Source of the DNA: Coriaria nepalensis
Lineage: Eukaryota; Streptophyta; Magnoliopsida; Cucurbitales; Coriariaceae
DNA length: 64,000 bases
Assembly: GCA_027186245.1 (NCBI GenBank)
Contig: CP114489.1
Location: forward strand, 7,943,501 to 8,007,500
Reading direction: 5' to 3'
Shown: positions 26,621 through 39,315 of the stretch, in pieces
Layout: every line of letters begins with the position of its first letter
Position numbering within the stretch: position 1 is the stretch's first letter
Translations under genes and position numbers: made by a program
The notes under the pieces: generated by a model
The model's input: the letters and a program-made list of their open reading frames with translations, nothing else
Database searches by the model: none
What the model was told of the DNA's origin: nothing

Positions 26621-28300
26621 TTTTCCAATTGTAACTCCATAAATTTCTCGAAACCGATTTCTCATTTTTTGATTCTTGCGCATAAGCCTTTTGGATTAGT
26701 GGAAGAAAAGCTCTACATGACTTCCTATACTAGCACGGCTTGCATGAGATATCTTAACTATTCCGGTCTCAACGGTTTCTTTTGAATCAACATTCAACAT
26801 AGGTGAGAGAGTTATTAGGAGGACTTCGTTAAATCATGAATTGGTTGAAGCAATATTATGCATAAGATATTCGGATCATGCAGCTCATCAAGATCAACAT
26901 ACAACTCATAATAAAGACTCAGTTCAATATTTTAAGAATATGTTCTTAAATAAAGAAAATTTTGAAGCAGGAAGCAGTTCTATAGTTCACCAATGACTAA
27001 CCATCATTAACAAATAGATAATATATAATAGATTATAGTTTATTGACAAAATTTTATTATTTATTTATTTTTCTTTATTTATTGCTACATTATAAGGTTT
27101 ATTTTTTCTTCTTTAAGATTGAGAGATTTTTTTGACGGAACCATAATGGTTGAGCCATAATGGTTTAATCATTTATGTATTACTTAATAATATGTAATGA
27201 AATCTTTATTCGACCAAAAAATTTTATTTATTTATTATTATTATTATTATTTTATTTAAATTTGGTTAGACTTGTGTTGGGCTCAACCGGGTCCGAAATA
27301 AACTCAAAGGGCTTCCCGGGCCAGGCTCTAGCATATATTTAGCAAACGAGTTGGGCTAGGCCCGGCCTATTTTTTGTAGAGCTCAGTCTGGCTTAGCCTT
27401 AAATAATAAAAAGTCCGGCATGGGGTGAGACGAATAGTTCATTTTGACAGCTCTAATGAACATATCTTAAGTTTTAATTACTTCCTGTGATGTGATGAGT
27501 ATCAATAAATTTAAACAATCTTCTTAAATGCATACAAATAACCTCAATAGAAGAAGACATCTATGTGTAATAATATTTTATTATATCAAAAGAAGGAACC
27601 ATGATATTAGATATCGTCGCATGAGCTATTAACAAAAAAATTTGAGTTTTTATTTTTTATTCTAAGATTTTAGTTTTCTTAACCATTTCAAAGTGTTAAG
27701 ATTATTAGTGTAATAAGTATATATGACTAAGTTGTAACGAACATATAAGTTGGCAGTGACTCAACTCGTGTAACAAGCAAACAAGAAAACAAAAAAGAAA
27801 GAAAAGAAAAAAAGAAATTAGAAATGATAATAAGGCTTTTGCTTGCTGCAAATTAAACGGTCATGGTTCATTTCCCTTTAAAATTCAGTTCGAATTTTTA
27901 GAAAAGTGGGGTACATTTGGTAATTATAGAAAATTTGTGCCTCTCTTTCTCTTTTCAAAGCAGCTACTTTCATAATTAGAGCTTTTCCACTTACATAAAA
28001 GATTGAAAATCCTGGAAGGATAGATAGTAAATATGACTGCAGATTCAAAATGAAGACAAAATTCAGTCAAGAAATTGATTGGTTAAGATAGTAAAGTATG
28101 TAAAGACCCATATGGAAATTGTACAGTAAACAACTCAAACCTAGATTTGACAAATTTTAAAAATTTGAACCCATTAATCTGTATTCATCCTTAAAATTGA
28201 ACCTAATATCTGTATTTATCTGGAGATCGCACTTATATTATAAAAAATTGCCTAAGCATGAAAGCATCCATTTACCATTAACATAGTACAGAACCTTCCA
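26621..28300. other. AT-rich intergenic DNA
   Basis: No gene recognised. A G+C-richer patch at about 27260-27455 contains GGGCTAGGCCCGGCC and ends in CATTTTGACAGCTCTAAT, resembling one end of another non-autonomous DNA transposon; its other end was not found. Poly-pyrimidine and poly-purine tracts are common near 27785 and 28340-28373. Confidence 0.5.
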
Positions 28301-28628
28301 TAAATAACCCGCATTTGGGTTTGTGGCCGAACAATCAATTCATCTCTCTCCTCCTCCCTCCCTCCCCCCCATCCAAAGAAAAATACCAAGACAACAGATA
28401 CTACAAATTAAAGAATCAACGATTGCATCCTCTTATTCTCTACAATGTACACATAATTTACATTTACATGTACTGCCCGGTAAGCAGAGAACACTGGAAT
28501 CTTCCTTCTTGCAACTATCAAGAGACGCAGCAACCCTATCACTTTCACAGAATATCTGCCAGTATTTGAATATAATTACGTCATTCTTATAAGCTCAAAG
28601 CTCCAAAACTGTAGAAAAATATTGAGAA

Positions 28629-31600
28629 CTAAAAGGCGGCCCTAGTCTCAGTCCTGTTTGAACAGAGACAAGAGCAGTCAGGTTCACTTGAGTTTCTCTG
28701 GATGATCCTTTTATCCCGATTAATCATCAGCTTAACCAACGGAAGCTTCTGAGATACTTGGCGCCAGATCTCATTCACTGTCCCATTTGGGTCTTCATAT
28801 TCAAAGTACCGCTTTACCTGAATTAATCCAATGGAAGAGAGGCATAAAGGTAAGTGATATTATGATGTGTCATGATTGATGGCTCACTATCTTCACAACC
28901 CATTACAACTATTAACTACAGAAAGAAGCCATCAAATATGCAAAAACTTATATAATATAAACAGTCCATCAACAAGGAATATCAGGTAGGACCATCATCC
29001 GCACTGCTACTATACTACTTGCTTATGAGGAGAAGGTAATGGCAACTGTATACTGACAAATGAATTTTTTAATATTTACATGATAAAGGAAAGGTTTTTC
29101 TTCTCTTTTTTATTTTTCCTTTCTCTCTCTTTCTGGTAACTGGAATGAAAAAGGTATCAGGTAATGAAGTGTGGAGGAATGTATATTACCATCAAACCTA
29201 ATAAAAAAGATTATGTTTGGTTCATGAAATGCCTGATTAGTATTTCTCTCTCTACTCCCGAATGAGAGGTTGATTAGGGTGGGTCCAAGGCATTAGTTCC
29301 TCCCTTTGTGTAAACAAGTTTATCATATATCACTAGCAAAAAAAGGCATAATTAAAGTACTATATATGGAAACTAATCACTCCATGGATAAACAGATTTA
29401 TTAATAAACAAGCTTCATAAAACCGAGAAAGAGAGAAAATGAGGGAGGATTCCTTCTCTATCCATTAAAACATGCTATGAAGACAATAATTGAGCTAGGG
29501 TGGGGCTCGGATCTCATCCTATATCCCCCACCTTTTAAATACGAGACATAAAAATACATTTGATGAGAATTTACAACAGCCATTCAAGTACCACATAACT
29601 ACAGTGAAAAGTCACTACTTGGAGAACATTTATAGATCAATTACAAGGGAAAAGAACACTAGCAGGCTAAATCCAAGTACAAATAGTACTTATATCAGCT
29701 TAAAATCCAAGTACAGCACACATACACACATGTATCTACATCACGGTCGCTTGGGCTTCAGTTTTTTAGAGTAGTTTCTTTTGTGGTCCAAGCAAGACAC
29801 TATTCTTTTAGTATTTACGATATAATGCACAGAATCATCAATCCATCATAGCACTTAGCACTTAAGCACTACTGGGGAAAAAAAGATAAAAAAAAGTACT
29901 GCTCCAGTTACTATGGGGTGATTTGTTGCTATAAAAATGAATCACATCCATCAGGTTATTCTCATTGTTTATTAATATATTTTCAGGGGTAAGAAACCAA
30001 CCCTGACAGACTGTGAGCGCACTTAAATTCATAGCATTTATGAGGCCATGAGAACTAAACTCATGTCCTCTCCCCACAATCGTATACTGCCTGCAAACTA
30101 GAGTTAAGTTTGAGCTTCCAACCTGGTTCATGAAGTTATTTTGATCGACTGCAAGCTACTTTTTGGCCGTCATTATTGACATCAAATCTATTGCATTTAA
30201 AGTATGACAGAGTAAACCAAGCTAAAGCTTTCACAGATCTAATTTTGTTTCTCATTCACTGGGTTTCCCAAAGGCGTAAGTTGACCTAACTATAAGAAAC
30301 CAGACAGATAAACCAGAGCATTATCCACCAGATGCAAGTCCAAAAACTATAAAATGTTGACTTGCATGTGTAGACTGAAGTTGCTGTACTAGCATTTACT
30401 TTTTAAACAAGAGAGAAAAGATGCAAAACAAAGGCTTTATAAATATGATATTTTTGTTTATTTATATGATTCAAATAATTTGAAGTCAAAATCTATCACA
30501 ATCTTAGACATCAAATTATGTCTTAGATTATCACTGAATTCAACTTTTATTTAGACTGAGAGAGAGAGTTGTTTATGCTATGGAGTGATTAAAAAAACAG
30601 CGTTCAAAAGGAATCAATCACTTGTTCACTTAGTCAATTCCAAGTGTTTGTCTTTCAATTTTTTCTTTCTCAACCAGTAAAAGTATCCATCTGATACAAT
30701 ACCATAACCATTGATATACTGTAGCTTCAAAAATTTTCTATTTACTACTTGCTTCATCATATGAGCAGTCATGGAATCAACTACACAAATCAAATCACTC
30801 CAGAAATTAAGTTAAAAAGGCACATTAAAGCAAAGAGAACTAACCTCTTTCATCTCTTTCTGATACTCCAGAATCCTCTCTTCAGTTATGGCCCTCAGTC
30901 TTGAAACTAAGAAACCAGGATTCACAGCAGAGGAGGAGTCCACAAACACTGCAATCTTTACATAGTCTATAACATCTTCAAATGGTAGCTCAATGGTGTC
31001 ACTGACAATCACTGGGACACACAAGCTAACTATAGCATCAAAAAGTCGACAGGCAGATGGAGTATCACCGGCAGGATGCAAGCAGAACTTAGATGTATGC
31101 ATTCCATGCCTAGCAGCTCTTCTACTCTCCCTCGATTGTGCTCCATGTTTAATTATCACATCCTCTTCTTTCTCTAGTACTTCGAAAAGTGTGTCGCGGA
31201 TTTTTCCTCCCTACAAAGCACCAAAGCGAACATAAAAAAGAGAACTAGTAAGAATTCTAGATACCGTAATACTCTCTAGCATTTCATATTTTCTTGTCTG
31301 TTAAAAGACACCGGTTATAGTTTAAAATTGGGACTTGGTTAAGTTTCACATATACACTGTTTGGAATAGTTCGAGTAAATTCAATCGAAAATTGTGGAAT
31401 AGTTCGATTGGATTGATCTGTAAATCAATGTATATTGTTTGTAATAATTTTTAGATTAATAACCTCAATTGAATTTTACTGTTTGGAATCCTACTAGAAA
31501 TGGTTTCACTTCAGATATAATTAGAAAACTATCCTTGGTATTTGTTTATTCAGATATAATTAGAAAACTATCCTTGGTATTTGTTTTGTTAAACAAATAC

Positions 31601-32954
31601 CAGATATATCCTAGAAATGACTTATAAATCATTGGAAGTAAAAATGAGGTGTAAATGAGTTGAATTCCTTATTTTGAAGTGCAATATTTTCTAAGCCTGG
31701 GATCCATTTCCAAATAAATTGAATTCCTGAGTTTAAAAGTTTCCAAAGGGAGTGAATAAGTTTTCATTTTAGGTAAACTAAATGTGTTTATATTTGAATG
31801 AGCGATTGAAGCAAACCGTAGTTTTATAGTTTTGCGGATCCAATCTTAAGTATTAGATTAACTGAGTTTTGTAATGTGAGCAAAACTGAGACCAATATAA
31901 CAACAGCAATGAAAAAGAAGAAAAATTCACGGCATTGTATTATTACCTCTTTCCGATAACGATTGCCCATAAAGAACAGCAATGTCTTTCGATTTTCAAC
32001 TCCAATCTCGCCATTATAACTGTTGATGCGATGCGAGTAGGGTAAGATCACGTCCTTAACAAGTGATGCCTGGTCATATCTCAACCTTCCAAAATCAGAT
32101 ACGAGTAAGATACTGTTCTTTACCCTATCGATCATTCTGAACAATGCATTTGGATCTTGGGCTATGATCACATGATCGCGTCCGTAGTTCCTCTTCCAGT
32201 ACTCCTGCTGCTCCAGCCACTCTACCAGAGCCTCCTGCGTCTCTTCATCGCTGTACTGGACTATCTCCTGCTCCTGACCCGATCCGGATGCTGCAGTTCG
32301 GATCGGATTCACGACTAAGCTTAGTGACGAGAAGAACGGAACATAGAACAAATCCGCTTCCTCAGGATCCAACACCTTGACGACCGGTGACCCGGAGCGT
32401 TGAAATTCGGGTCGAAGAAGATCCGAGAAAAGATACCACTCCGCCATATGCTGGTGGCCGGGATACTTCAGCTGGGAGTCGCGTTTTAAGCCACGCGTCC
32501 TGTCATGATGCTCGATTACACCGTACGTGAACCTCCTCGGCAAATCATATAGATAAATTTTGACGGGAGGAGTGGATTTTCCAGGAGAATTGAGACCGAT
32601 ATCATCGGAAAGTAGAATGGAATTGGTAGTGCCGGTGGAGATGATCCCGTCGAGGTCGAAAGTGACTGGTGAATTAAAGAAGTTGAAGAAGGCGTAGACG
32701 GTGAGGATGATGCAGATCAGGATCAGAGTTTTCATGAGCAGCGAGGATTTACGTGCCATGGAAGTGATTAGAGTGAAGGTCTTCTGTGCATTGCAGAAGA
32801 GACTCGATTTGGGTTTTCTGGCTTTGTCTTCCGAGGTTTGGGCGATGGGGTTGGGGTCCAGATTCAGTAGCGAATCGTGGGAACACGGGCGTGGGGGCAA
32901 GTAAATGCTTTTTCGGGGTTTAGGAAGGGAATTAGATTCTAATTCCATATACAT
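28629..32954 (-). CDS. ARAD1: GT47 exostosin-family glycosyltransferase, ARAD1-like (putative arabinan arabinosyltransferase), three exons
   Basis: Minus-strand exons 32954-31947, 31210-30845 and 28817-28629, GT-AG, all phase 0, giving 520 residues from the first Met. A type II membrane anchor lies at about residues 71-90 ([20 protein letters not shown]). The lumenal exostosin domain begins [14 protein letters not shown] and carries [66 protein letters not shown] and [18 protein letters not shown]. The C-terminus ends [11 protein letters not shown]. These blocks match Arabidopsis ARAD1, needed for arabinan side chains of rhamnogalacturonan I, acting in the Golgi. Known ARAD1 starts MARKSSLL; here that peptide is internal (Met66, 32759), so either translation starts there (455 residues, the usual length) or this copy has a 65-residue N-terminal extension, open and in frame. 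ARAD2 is an alternative name. Confidence 0.93.
31511..31588. repeat. 39-bp tandem duplication in intron 1 of the ARAD1-like gene
   Basis: TCAGATATAATTAGAAAACT followed by ATCCTTGGTATTTGTTT occurs at 31511 and again at 31550 with almost no change. It lies in the intron between exons 1 and 2. Confidence 0.85.
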
Positions 32955-32959
32955 TCCCT

Positions 32960-33975
32960 ACGGAAGAAAATAGGATTATAGCGTATAGGAGTAGAGTTAT
33001 ATAATTCAATTTTTATTATAAGAAGAAAATTATGATTATATTGAAAAAAACTTTATATAAAGAAATCTTGTCAAAATTAATTGATTGCGAAAGATAGGTA
33101 GAATTTAGAAACGACGACAATGAGATTATTTTTTAAACTATGCTTTTATGAGGAAAACAAACAAAACGTATCTGTCTATCTTAAATTTAAATCTACCTCT
33201 AATTTTGATGTAGTTTTAAAAGATATTGAATTGGAGAATATGTAGGTATATCTAGGGCCTATACTAAGTAAGTTTATTTGTCAACTACTCATATTTGACT
33301 AGCTAATGAGATCTCAACTTGATCCGGGTGGCAGCCTTCTATGGGCGGCCCATTTGCACATCCTTCGCTACCACAAGTACAACCAAGGTATTATATATAT
33401 ATATCATTGTTACATGCTTGGACTGAAGATGTCTAGACCCAATCTCTTGATGTTTAGGTATAACTGAGATATTTCTGTTTAGTAATATGAAGTTTGAAAA
33501 GTCTTCACTTTTATTTGGCCAAGTTCAATGCTTTTGCATTCTCTTAGAAAGAAATATTGCAATTTTCCCCAACAAACTTGTTTTTGACTCATTAATCCAC
33601 ACTAGTTGATAATAGACCAACTAAACAAGAAGGCAACGTTCACCCAAATTTGAATAAAGGATATACCAGCTCATCTCCACATCCAAATCTTTTAGAAGGA
33701 AACAATTTAGATTTAATTACCCAAGAGTAAATGTATTAGAGAGATTTCCTGATATGATTTGAATAATTTTTATATAAACATTGATTGATTATAAAATTTT
33801 AAATGAATATTTTTCAATTTATTCATATGGTATCCAATGAAAAAAAAATTTATCGCTTTTAATAAAAATATCTAAAAAGTGAAAAATAAATAAATAAAAA
33901 ACCTTATTTTCTAATTTCCGTGAGCTTGCAACAATAGTTGCCCTCTCCTCCACAACACTTAACAAACCACTCATG
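32960..33975. other. Upstream region of the ARAD1-like gene and intergenic DNA
   Basis: No gene recognised. The first few hundred bases beyond 32954 must hold the promoter of the minus-strand ARAD1-like gene. A TA microsatellite lies at about 33393-33402. Confidence 0.5.
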
Positions 33976-33980
33976 GTAAA
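33976..33980. repeat. Target-site duplication GTAAA, left copy
   Basis: GTAAA immediately before the 5' LTR. The matching copy is at 43406-43410, immediately after the 3' LTR. Confidence 0.85.
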
Positions 33981-34740
33981 TTTTAGGTCCGATGCCGGAA
34001 CAACATCAGACATGCAGCCTCGGCTCAGGTGGTGGAAAATGAGGTTCGGGCAAGGTTAGTAGAGCTCAAGGAAATAGAGTACCGCAGGGAGATGATAGTT
34101 GAGGCTGAAGTCAGATAAGACTGAGGCCGCATTAGTCGGCCTAATAGTGGCTGAGCAGAATAAAAAGCTGTTGGATGACACAGAAGGTAAGCCATATATG
34201 TTCTCACTCATCTCAGACATAGGCATGGGAACACCGAACGAGTGAATAAGTGGAAAGTAACTGACACTCGAGTGGAGATCATGCCCCTGGCGTGTCAGAC
34301 AAGGGTGGTACCACTACAAATTGAGGTGCCCCGGAGGTGTCAGACTGGGGTAACACCGTAGTATGCTGAGAAATCCATGAGTGAGGAGTAGATCTCTACT
34401 ATGTCAGACTGCGGGGGCGCTAACACCTATCATGTAGCAGGGAGTGATCAAAATATTAAGTAATGAGAGCGAGACACGTGTAAAGCTATCTGAGATCTCC
34501 CAACCTTGACAGGGTATAAAAACCAATAAGCATAATGTAAATGAGTAATCCATCTTTCTTAAGTATAGCAAGTTTACGCATATTATCTCCATCTATCTCT
34601 CTAGAATATTGACTAGAGCATCGAAGCGGGGTTGGCTGACCACCACCCCGACCATAGTTTGTTGGTGAGTGTAGGTATCGATCGTGGGACATACTGTAGA
34701 CGGAGAAACCCTTCCTATCGAACAAAAATCCATGTCAACA
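33981..34740 (+). repeat. 5' LTR of the Tat element
   Basis: About 760 bp, aligning along its length with the 3' LTR. Shared blocks include GAGATCATGCCCCT, GGGATCTCCCAACCTTGAC-like and TCTCTCTAGAATATTGA. The first base pair has lost the canonical TG (TTTTAGG against TGTTAGG in the 3' LTR). It ends TCAACA. The two LTRs differ at many sites, so the insertion is old. Confidence 0.9.
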
Positions 34741-34742
34741 GT

Positions 34743-34763
34743 TTGGCACCGACCATGGGGACG
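34743..34763 (+). other. Primer-binding-site-like sequence
   Basis: TTGGCACCGACCATGGGGA lies two or three bases after the 5' LTR end. It resembles the TGGCGCCGTTGCCGGGG site used by many Tat/Athila elements, with several substitutions. The tRNA used is not assigned. Confidence 0.6.
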
Positions 34764-35379
34764 ATCTTCACTTTCAAAGTTCTAACAGATCAAGAACTTG
34801 ACCGGGAGGAGTGTGCGAGATGGAAAACTATAGAGGAGAGTAGATGGGAGAGAGTGAAGGGAGAGAGAGATGCATAGGAAGAGGAGTTCTCCTTCCCCTA
34901 CCTGAAGGAAGAGTAACACATTATGTGAGCATTGCTAGAAGATGACCAACACCTCCACAAACCCCTCTAGTGGCAAACAGTGGAATAAACCTATTGCAGG
35001 CCATAGAAAGGATGGGAAGAGGCATAGCAGAAAGGGTTGGCTAAGTGGTGAAGCGCTCTATGGATGCGAGGATCATAGAGATAAGGGGAGAAATAAGGTA
35101 GGAGGGGAGCGAAGGACCGCGGAGTAGAGACATGAGCCTTCATGTAAGAGAGCACCGAGGTTCATCTGTGGGCAAGGGATCCCACCCTGAGGAAGATGAT
35201 GCAGTGTCTCGTTTCAAGACCGCAATGGCGTCGGGGGCATATGGGGATTCAACGAATATGGTTTGGGATCTAAACCCCCCATAAATATTAAGGGACACCA
35301 GACTCCCTGCAAAAGGGGCTACTGAGGTGCCAACCGGACAGCCGAAATTCATCCAGAAGTTAACTAAAAGAATGAAGAA

Positions 35380-36340
35380 GTTGGAAGTATATGTATGATC
35401 CGGAGAGCCTATTTACCGAAGAAGTTTAGGGCCCCAACCTTTATGTACGATTGAACAAAGGATCCTAAGGATTATGTCAATTTGTATAAGACTTGCATGA
35501 GGATGAATGTTATGTCTGATGAATTGATGTGCCAATGTTTTTACATCACGTTGACAAACTCGGCTAGTGACTGGTATAGATCCCTCACGTCGGGCTCTAT
35601 TGACTCATTCGACGAGCTGAAGAAGTTTTTTGTGTCAAACTTTAATGGCCAACACATGACTCTCCATCATAAGCCTCTATAACATAAGGTAGAACTTGGG
35701 GGAAGCCTTGCTAGATTATGTAGAATGATTTAACCGAGCTTCGAAGAAGATAGACCGACCAGGAGATATTGGGGTTCTGCATGCCTTCTTAGGTGGCACG
35801 ACATACAAGAAGCTCATCAACCACTCAGGAAAGAAGCGCTTTGGTTCCTATTTTGAGGCCTTGCTAGAGGAAAAAAGAATAGGGGTAGCTGATGAGAACC
35901 TTGTAACACAGTTAAGGGAGAGAATAGCTGGGGATATGAAGTGAAAAGGAAGAGAGATGACCCGAGGGGGAAAGTTGAATAGAGAGAGGATAAGAAGAGG
36001 AGGGAGGATGAAAGGAAAAGCCCGGAAAAGAAAAGGGTGGCCTCATTCTTCAGGGATACCTTCACCCCATTCGTAGCAGGTCTCAACATAATCTACAATT
36101 GCTTTAGAAACCACAACTTATTTAAAGCCCCCGAGCCACTCAAAAGTTCACCGACTCACTGAGACTGAAGGATATATTGCAAGTATCATGCTGATCACAG
36201 CCACAAAATAGAGGATTGTTTGCACCTAAAGAGGAAAATTGAAAGGCTGATCCAAGAAGGGCACCTGGGGGAGTTTGTGAATAAAGAAGGAAGAGGAAAC
36301 TCAAGAGGAGGAATAAGGAACAATAGGAGAGAAAGTAGGG
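35380..36340 (+). pseudogene. gag of the Tat element, broken
   Basis: Contains DPKDYVNLYKTCMRM, ALTNSASDWYRSL-like (TLTNSASDWYRSL) and SFDELKKFFVSNF, the usual retrotransposon gag capsid core. Further on is YCKYHADHSHKIEDC followed by LKRKIERLIQEGHL, the Tat gag nucleocapsid-type motif. Several stops and frameshifts separate the pieces. Confidence 0.85.
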
Positions 36341-36589
36341 AAGAGGATCGGTAGGGAAATTTCCTCGGACACCCCGGACATCAAAATGTAGGGGGGGAAA
36401 TTCAGGTGATTATAGAATGACTTGAGGGGGGAAACTCAGTCGGTAGAGAAGTAAATGGATGAGGAGCCTAACGCAAGCTGAGGTGTTCTCCATTTAAATG
36501 AATCTTCAGAAGAGGGTGTCGGTAAACATCACCTTCAATCACCTAGATGAGCAAGGGAGCATATACCCCCATAACGATGCCCTTGTCAT

Positions 36590-36960
36590 AACGTCTCAAT
36601 CATGCTGAAACACCAAGTATTGGTCGACTCTGGGAGTGTGATGGACATCTTGTTCTTATCCACCTTCAAGAAGATAGGCATCAGCAATGCAAATCTGAAG
36701 CCTATCAACACTTTAATGACTAGTTTCTTGAGGAAGTCTTTGTATCCAGAGGGAATGATCGGCTCGTTGATGACCTTAGGCGAGGGGTCCTGAAGGTTAA
36801 CGGTCATGGTAAACTTCATGATCGTCAACTTTATGTCAGAATACAATATCATTCTCGGTCCTCGCTCTATCAACTCCTTTGAGGCTATCATCTCAACTAA
36901 ACACCTAGCGATGAAATTCCCCACTAAAGGGGGGAGTGGGTGTTTTAAAGGGAGACCAGG
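36590..36960 (+). pseudogene. Aspartic protease region of the Tat element, broken
   Basis: VLVDSGSVMDILFLSTFKKI has the Asp-Ser-Gly active-site triad of retrotransposon proteases. The second half is IVNFMSEYNIILGPRSI, matching the usual end of this domain. A frameshift lies between the two pieces (near 36790). Confidence 0.85.
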
Positions 36961-37179
36961 AAAGCTAAGAAGGTGTTATCTAACGTCGCTTAGAGAAGGA
37001 AGAGTGAAGCCAGTCGCGGAGGTCTATGTGGTTGAGAGTGAGCAACCTTTTGATGAGAAGGAATGTAAGAAGATTGAAGAGGCAATGAAGAGGGAGGAAG
37101 AAAGGGGAAGGAGGTTGAGGGTCTCCTTAACGGAGACTCTTCAGCATGTCGCATTTTTTGGAGGAAGAAAGTTGAGGGT

Positions 37180-37990
37180 AAGAACCAGATGACCGAGACC
37201 GATCTGAAGAGCATTGTTCGGACCCTAGAGAAAAATATCGATATATTTTCTTGGGAAACTTATGAGCTGATAAGTGTTAAGGAAGATGTCATAATACATC
37301 AGCTCGGCATCATGCCCAACCGGTGAGACAAAAGAGGAGGATGTTCAACGAGGAAACGAATAGGGTTACGGTTGAGGAGGTGAGGAAGTTGCTGGGGGTG
37401 GGAGCAATCTAGGAGGTCCAGTACCCTGAGTGGCTCTCGAATGTGGTCCTGGTGTCTAAGAGAGAGATATAATGGAGGCTATGTGTAAATGCCATAAGGA
37501 TAGCTACCCATTACCTAACATTGACTTAATGGTAAATGCCACAGTCGGGCACGACTTGCTAAGCTTCATGGATCCTTACTCAGGGTACCACCAGGTGAAA
37601 CTATGGCCGGTGGATCAGGAGAAGACTTCTTCATAACCGACAAGGGCACTTATTGCTATAATGTGATGGCTTTTGGTTTGAAGAATGCCAGGGCAAAATT
37701 CTAGAGGCTGGTAAATGGCATGTTCCAAAAATAACTGGGGAAAACAATAGAGGTGTATATGGATGACATTTTGGTAAAATGTGTGATGAAGAAGGACGAC
37801 TCCGGGCACTTGAAAGAGGAATTTGGAGTGATGAGAGAATATGGAATGAAGCTGAACCCCAAGAAATGTGCCTTTGGGGTAGGATCAGGTAACTTCCTAG
37901 GGTACATTGTGCGCTAAAAGGGGATTGAGGCTAATCTTGAGAAGGTACAAGTCATCATCAATATGAAGGCAGACGAAGAAGAAAATACAA
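37180..37990 (+). pseudogene. Reverse transcriptase of the Tat element, broken
   Basis: Pieces in order: LLSFMDPYSGYHQVKL at about 37555, a broken FGLKNA block at about 37670, and VYMDDILVK at about 37755 with the catalytic Asp pair. Then GMKLNPKKCAFGVGSGNFLG at about 37850. Stops occur throughout. Confidence 0.9.
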
Positions 37991-38079
37991 GCCCTAACAG
38001 ACAGAGTGGCTGCACTTAGCTGTTTCATGAGTTATTAAGCCGACAAGTGCCTTTAATTCTTTAAATCCCTGAAGTGCTC

Positions 38080-38570
38080 CCACACAAAGAGATTGACTGA
38101 AGATTGTGATAGGGCATTTGAAGAACTGAAAAGGTACTTAGTGTCCATCCCTAAGTTGAATAAGCCAAAGGCTAGGGAAGAGTTAAGTCTTTATATTGCG
38201 GTCAGTATAGTAGTGGTAAACTCAGTATTAGTAAAGGAGGAAGAGGGAAAATAGATTCCAATGTACTACACCAGTAAGGTGATAAGCGAGGCCGAAAGAA
38301 GATATCCTCATGCCGACAAGGCTGCTTTTGCTTTAGTGGTAGCGGAGAGGAAGTTGAGGCCATACTTTCAGGCTCATCCTAACGTAGTAGTGATTGACCT
38401 TCCCCTAAGGCAGATTCTTTAAAATCCTGACATGTTGGGGAGGCTGTTGAAGTGGTTTGTGGAGTTAGGAGAGTTTGACATATCTTATAGTCTAGGGACC
38501 GCGATTAAAGCTCAGGCCTTAACAGACTTGATCTCAGAATTTTCCAATGAGGACCTTACGGATATAGAAA
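38080..38570 (+). pseudogene. RT-linked RNase H and connection region of the Tat element
   Basis: Includes AFEELKRYLVSIPKLNKP, YYTSKVISEAERRYPHADK and LLKWFVELGEFDISY, the usual degenerate RNase H block of gypsy pol. Frames are interrupted by stops. Confidence 0.85.
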
Positions 38571-38589
38571 AGGGGGGAGAGACAGGGAG

Positions 38590-38880
38590 CATTAGTGAAG
38601 AAAAGCTCCGCCCACCCTTTTGGACACTACAAGTAGACAAGGCGGTGAATAAGGAAGGTTGTAGAGTTGGGTTGATCTTCGTTTCCCCGGAGGGCAGAAG
38701 GATTGAATATGCACTTAGATTCCCTTTAAAGCTTCGAATAATGAGGCGGAGTATGAGATACTTCTAGCAGGACTGAGGCTTACCAAAAAAGTAGGGGCTA
38801 AACGGATTAGCATATCTAGTAATTCTCAGGTAGTGATTTCACAGGTGCATGGCTATGTTGAAAAGGCTTGACAAGTATAA
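38590..38880 (+). pseudogene. Second (archaeal-type) RNase H domain of the Tat element
   Basis: FWTLQVDKAVNKEGCRVGLI and VSPEGRRIEYALRFPLK, then NEAEYEILLAGLRL (after a frameshift) and SNSQVVISQVHGY. The retained first Asp and the Asn-Glu-Ala-Glu-Tyr block identify an additional RNase H, known from the Tat lineage. It is damaged here. Confidence 0.85.
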
Positions 38881-39019
38881 AATAATGCATGTGCCGAAGA
38901 GTGCCAACGCTGATGCCCTGGAAAAATTGGCAACCCTACCCTAAGTAGACTTGTCTACCGAGGACCTAAGAAGGTATCTCGACATGCCTAGCGTTTCAAC
39001 TAAAGCTATAATCATGACA

Positions 39020-39315
39020 TTGGAGGATGAGGGGTGGATTAGAGGTATAAATAAGTATTTGGTAAGTGGTGAGTTTCCTTCATCTAAAAATGAGTAAAGA
39101 ATGATCTGAGCCTAGGCTTCTAGATGCGTCAAGGTTGGAGACGTTCTATTTCGAAGAGGGTACTCTCAGCCTATGATGAGGTGCATGGTGAAGAACGAAA
39201 AAGAGCTATTGTTGAGATAAATTTGTGAGGGAGTGTGTGGAAGCCACTCCGCTGGGCAGATAAATGTACGAAAGTTAATGATGCAAGGGTACTTCTTATT
39301 GGAAAACAGGTCTAA
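39020..39315 (+). pseudogene. Integrase N-terminal zinc-binding fragment of the Tat element
   Basis: ICEGVCGSHSAGQINVRKLM then QGYFLLENRS fits the His-His-Cys-Cys zinc-finger start of gypsy integrases. It stops abruptly at about 39310, where copia LTR sequence begins, so the catalytic core is missing. Confidence 0.75.

Noticed and set aside
31824..31946. Extension of ARAD1-like exon 1 into a longer open frame
   Set aside because: The frame runs through a clear donor (GAG then GTAATA), and the conserved protein continues in exon 2 at 31210.
34632..35127. Open frames on both strands at the start of the Tat element
   Set aside because: They cover the 5' LTR end, primer-binding region and untranslated leader; no gag motif appears before about 35380.
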